A stretch of 33,830 nucleotides of DNA from Mucilaginibacter sp. (lineage in GTDB: Bacteria; Bacteroidota; Bacteroidia; Sphingobacteriales; Sphingobacteriaceae). Location of the stretch: NCBI GenBank assembly GCA_028287895.1, contig JAQBOV010000080.1:1-33830 (forward strand), given 5' to 3'. Shown here in pieces: positions 31,997-33,830 of this stretch (within the stretch, counting starts at the first letter, position 1; each line of letters begins with the position of its first letter). The position numbers were made by a program, and so were the translations under genes. Below the pieces are notes generated by a model. It worked only from the letters and a program-made list of their open reading frames with translations. It was not told the DNA's origin and made no database searches.

Positions 31997-33830
31997 TTAT
32001 TTTGTTACCACTTCTACACTGCCCCCGTTTTTAAACAGATCGTGTGATACAAAGTAATCCTGGCTCACTTTTCCATTCACTTTTATAGCGGTTAAAGCCC
32101 TGCCTTTATATGGTTTGATTATCGTGAGCAGTTTCCCGTTACTGGTTTTCCATTTTACTTCATCAAAAAGTGGAACGGTAACAATATATTTTGGATCTGT
32201 GGCCGAAAATGGATACAATCCCAACGAACTGAACACATATCACGACGACATTTCACCAGCATCGTCCATTCCGCTAAGTTCGAGACCCTTATCGCCTATG
32301 CCATACAGGTTATTTAAAATGTAGTCGATTATTTTTTGTGACTTTTCCGGCTTTCCGATAAAAGTGTAGGCGAAAGAAGCCTCATGGTCGGGTTGGTTGC
32401 CCTGGCAATACTGGCCCACCATTGTTTCTACGTTCCTTGCTATGTAATCAGGGTTCCATGGTAAGGTAAACAACGAATCCAGCTTTACTTCAAAGTTTCT
32501 GGCACCCCCAAACAAGGCGATCAGACCGGGCATATCATGGGGAGCATAAAAAGACACCTGCCAGGCATTTGCCTCGCGGTACATATATTCATAGTATGGA
32601 TACTGCGGATTAAAATTTTTTATCCAGTCACCATTCTCCAATCTGCCGCGCATAAACCGGGTTGAAGGGTCAAAAACATTTTTGTAATTTTTTGACCGGG
32701 CCATTAATATCCTGTAATTGCTAGTATCGCCCAATTTTTTTGCAATTTGAGCTACCGAGTAGTCATCATAAGCATATTCCAAAGTTGTTGAAACACCGGC
32801 CTTCCCTTTAGTTTCCACTACCGGGTTTGCAACGTCAGGATCTGAAATATAACCCTTTTTAATATACTCCGTAATAAAAGGACGTGTTCCGCGTTCTATA
32901 TTGGCATTTCTCAAAAGCAGTTTGTAGGTATCTTTAATATCAAAGTCATCGATTCCTCTTAGGTAAGCACCGGCGATTGAAGATGCCGCATGATCGCCGT
33001 GGAAAAATGTGGGTATAAAACCTGTTTTGTCGCCGATATCTTTCATCGACTTAATGACATCGAGCGTTACTTTGGGCGAAATAATACTTAAAAGCACATC
33101 CTTATTGCGATAAGTATCCCATAATGAGGGGACTGTATAATAGTTAAAATCTGCCTTTACTACCTGGTTTTTCGCATCGGTATATTCGCCGTTTTCGTCA
33201 CTTCGCAAGGCAGGCCACAGGAATGACCTGTAAAAACAGGAATAAAACATCCGTTTTTGCTTATCTGTTCCGCCTTTTACCTGTATTTTCGATAATAGAT
33301 TTTCCCAGGTATTTGTGGCGTCGTTGCATACCCGCTCAAATGTTTTGCTGTCGATCTCCCCTTCCAGGTTTTGTTTGGCATTGGCGGTGCTTACAAATGA
33401 TAGTCCTATCTTAAGCTCCACCGGGCCGGTACTGCCATCGGTTAAATGTACCATGGCGTAGCCGCTGCGCGTGCCGACTGCTACCGTATCCAGCTTTGTG
33501 ATTTTAGCATTTAACTTCGCATAAAAGTAAACGTTCTCCCCACCCTGGAAGCCTTGTATAGCATAATCGCCAACCTGTTCTATTCTCCAGGTATTTACCC
33601 GGCTATTAGCCTTTGCCAGGTCGAAAAGTATTTGCCTGTTGGTGTTATTTTTAAATTCATATTTGTGATAACCGCATCGCAAAGTAGAGGTAAGGCTCAC
33701 ATTAATTTTATAATCATCCAGGTACACCTGGTAAAAGCCAGGTGCCGAACTTTCGTTGTTATGACTAAACCTGGAACCGAATTTAGCGCCGGGATTAGAT
33801 ACAGGCAGGATAGGAATATTACAGAGATTC
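31997..33830 (-). pseudogene. GH92 alpha-mannosidase, 5'-partial, interrupted by an in-frame TGA
   Basis: C-terminal part of a glycoside hydrolase family 92 enzyme, Ca-dependent exo-alpha-mannosidases acting on N-glycans or yeast mannan. The frame enters from the right edge (SNPGAKFGSRFSHNNE, then APGFYQVYLDDYKINVSLTS) and runs 610 codons. Hallmarks include FYSCFYRSFLWPALRSDENG, LWDTYRNKD, GNQPDHEASFAYTFIGKPEKS and GMDDAGEMSS. After SS, where the family has Trp-Tyr-Val-Phe, the codon is TGA (32240-32242), followed in the same frame by YVFSSLGLYPFSATDPKYIV and the normal C-terminal beta domain to 31997. A single G-to-A change from TGG explains this. The stop removes about 81 residues. It may be a real nonsense mutation or a sequence error. 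Confidence 0.88.

Noticed and set aside
32243..33727. GH92 read as a separate complete gene starting at GTG 33727
   Set aside because: The frame continues upstream to the window edge with conserved GH92 sequence, so this start is internal.

Overview
The window looks like chromosomal DNA from a Bacteroidota bacterium of the Sphingobacteriaceae type (Mucilaginibacter or Pedobacter-like). The reasons are the protein families present (GH92 and GH3 glycosidases, FtsX-type permeases without an ATPase, DUF1634 beside TauE, cytoplasmic GMC oxidoreductases ending in a GNQSPS-type motif), several copies of the Bacteroidota -7 promoter box TAnnTTTG close to start codons, and weak Shine-Dalgarno sequences. 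The genus is inference; no rRNA or tRNA gene is present. No phage, plasmid, CRISPR or complete transposon was seen.

Layout. 1-4072: the end of a TatD-like nuclease, type I asparaginase, and an orphan FtsX/MacB-type permease. 4073-12579: a heavy-metal efflux locus. A tolC-like, adaptor and CzcA-type RND operon runs leftward, a DUF1275 membrane protein is divergent from it, and an OmpR-type response regulator and sensor kinase (ATGA-overlapped) follow. The efflux promoter carries four ATTA repeats at exact 11-bp spacing, a plausible binding site for this regulator. 12743-20747: carbohydrate redox and hydrolysis genes: a VOC protein, a NagB-like sugar-phosphate isomerase, two closely similar GMC oxidoreductases with a CX5CX3C motif (candidate [3Fe-4S] site), a lipoprotein alpha/beta hydrolase between them on the other strand, and a BglX-like GH3 beta-glucosidase.

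20758-27781: a stress-related stretch: a small basic protein and a cold-shock protein, a membrane fatty-acid desaturase, AhpC and AhpD, a Crp/Fnr-type regulator, two pirins and a manganese catalase. A short segment before the Crp/Fnr gene looks like the end of an IS3-type element. 28160-31503: a leftward set headed by a GntR/FCD regulator, followed by TauE/SafE, DUF1634, a secreted alpha/beta hydrolase and a c-type cytochrome lipoprotein. The regulator gene is preceded by a perfect 34-bp palindrome made of two GGTNNNACC operators that overlaps its -7 box.

31997-33830: the C-terminal part of a GH92 alpha-mannosidase, interrupted by an in-frame TGA exactly where the family has a conserved Trp. 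It is a pseudogene, a truncated allele or a sequencing error.

No wholly new system is evident. The best leads are the two operator architectures, the paired cluster-motif GMC enzymes without their usual small subunit, the split cold-shock/accessory protein pair, and the GH92 nonsense codon.
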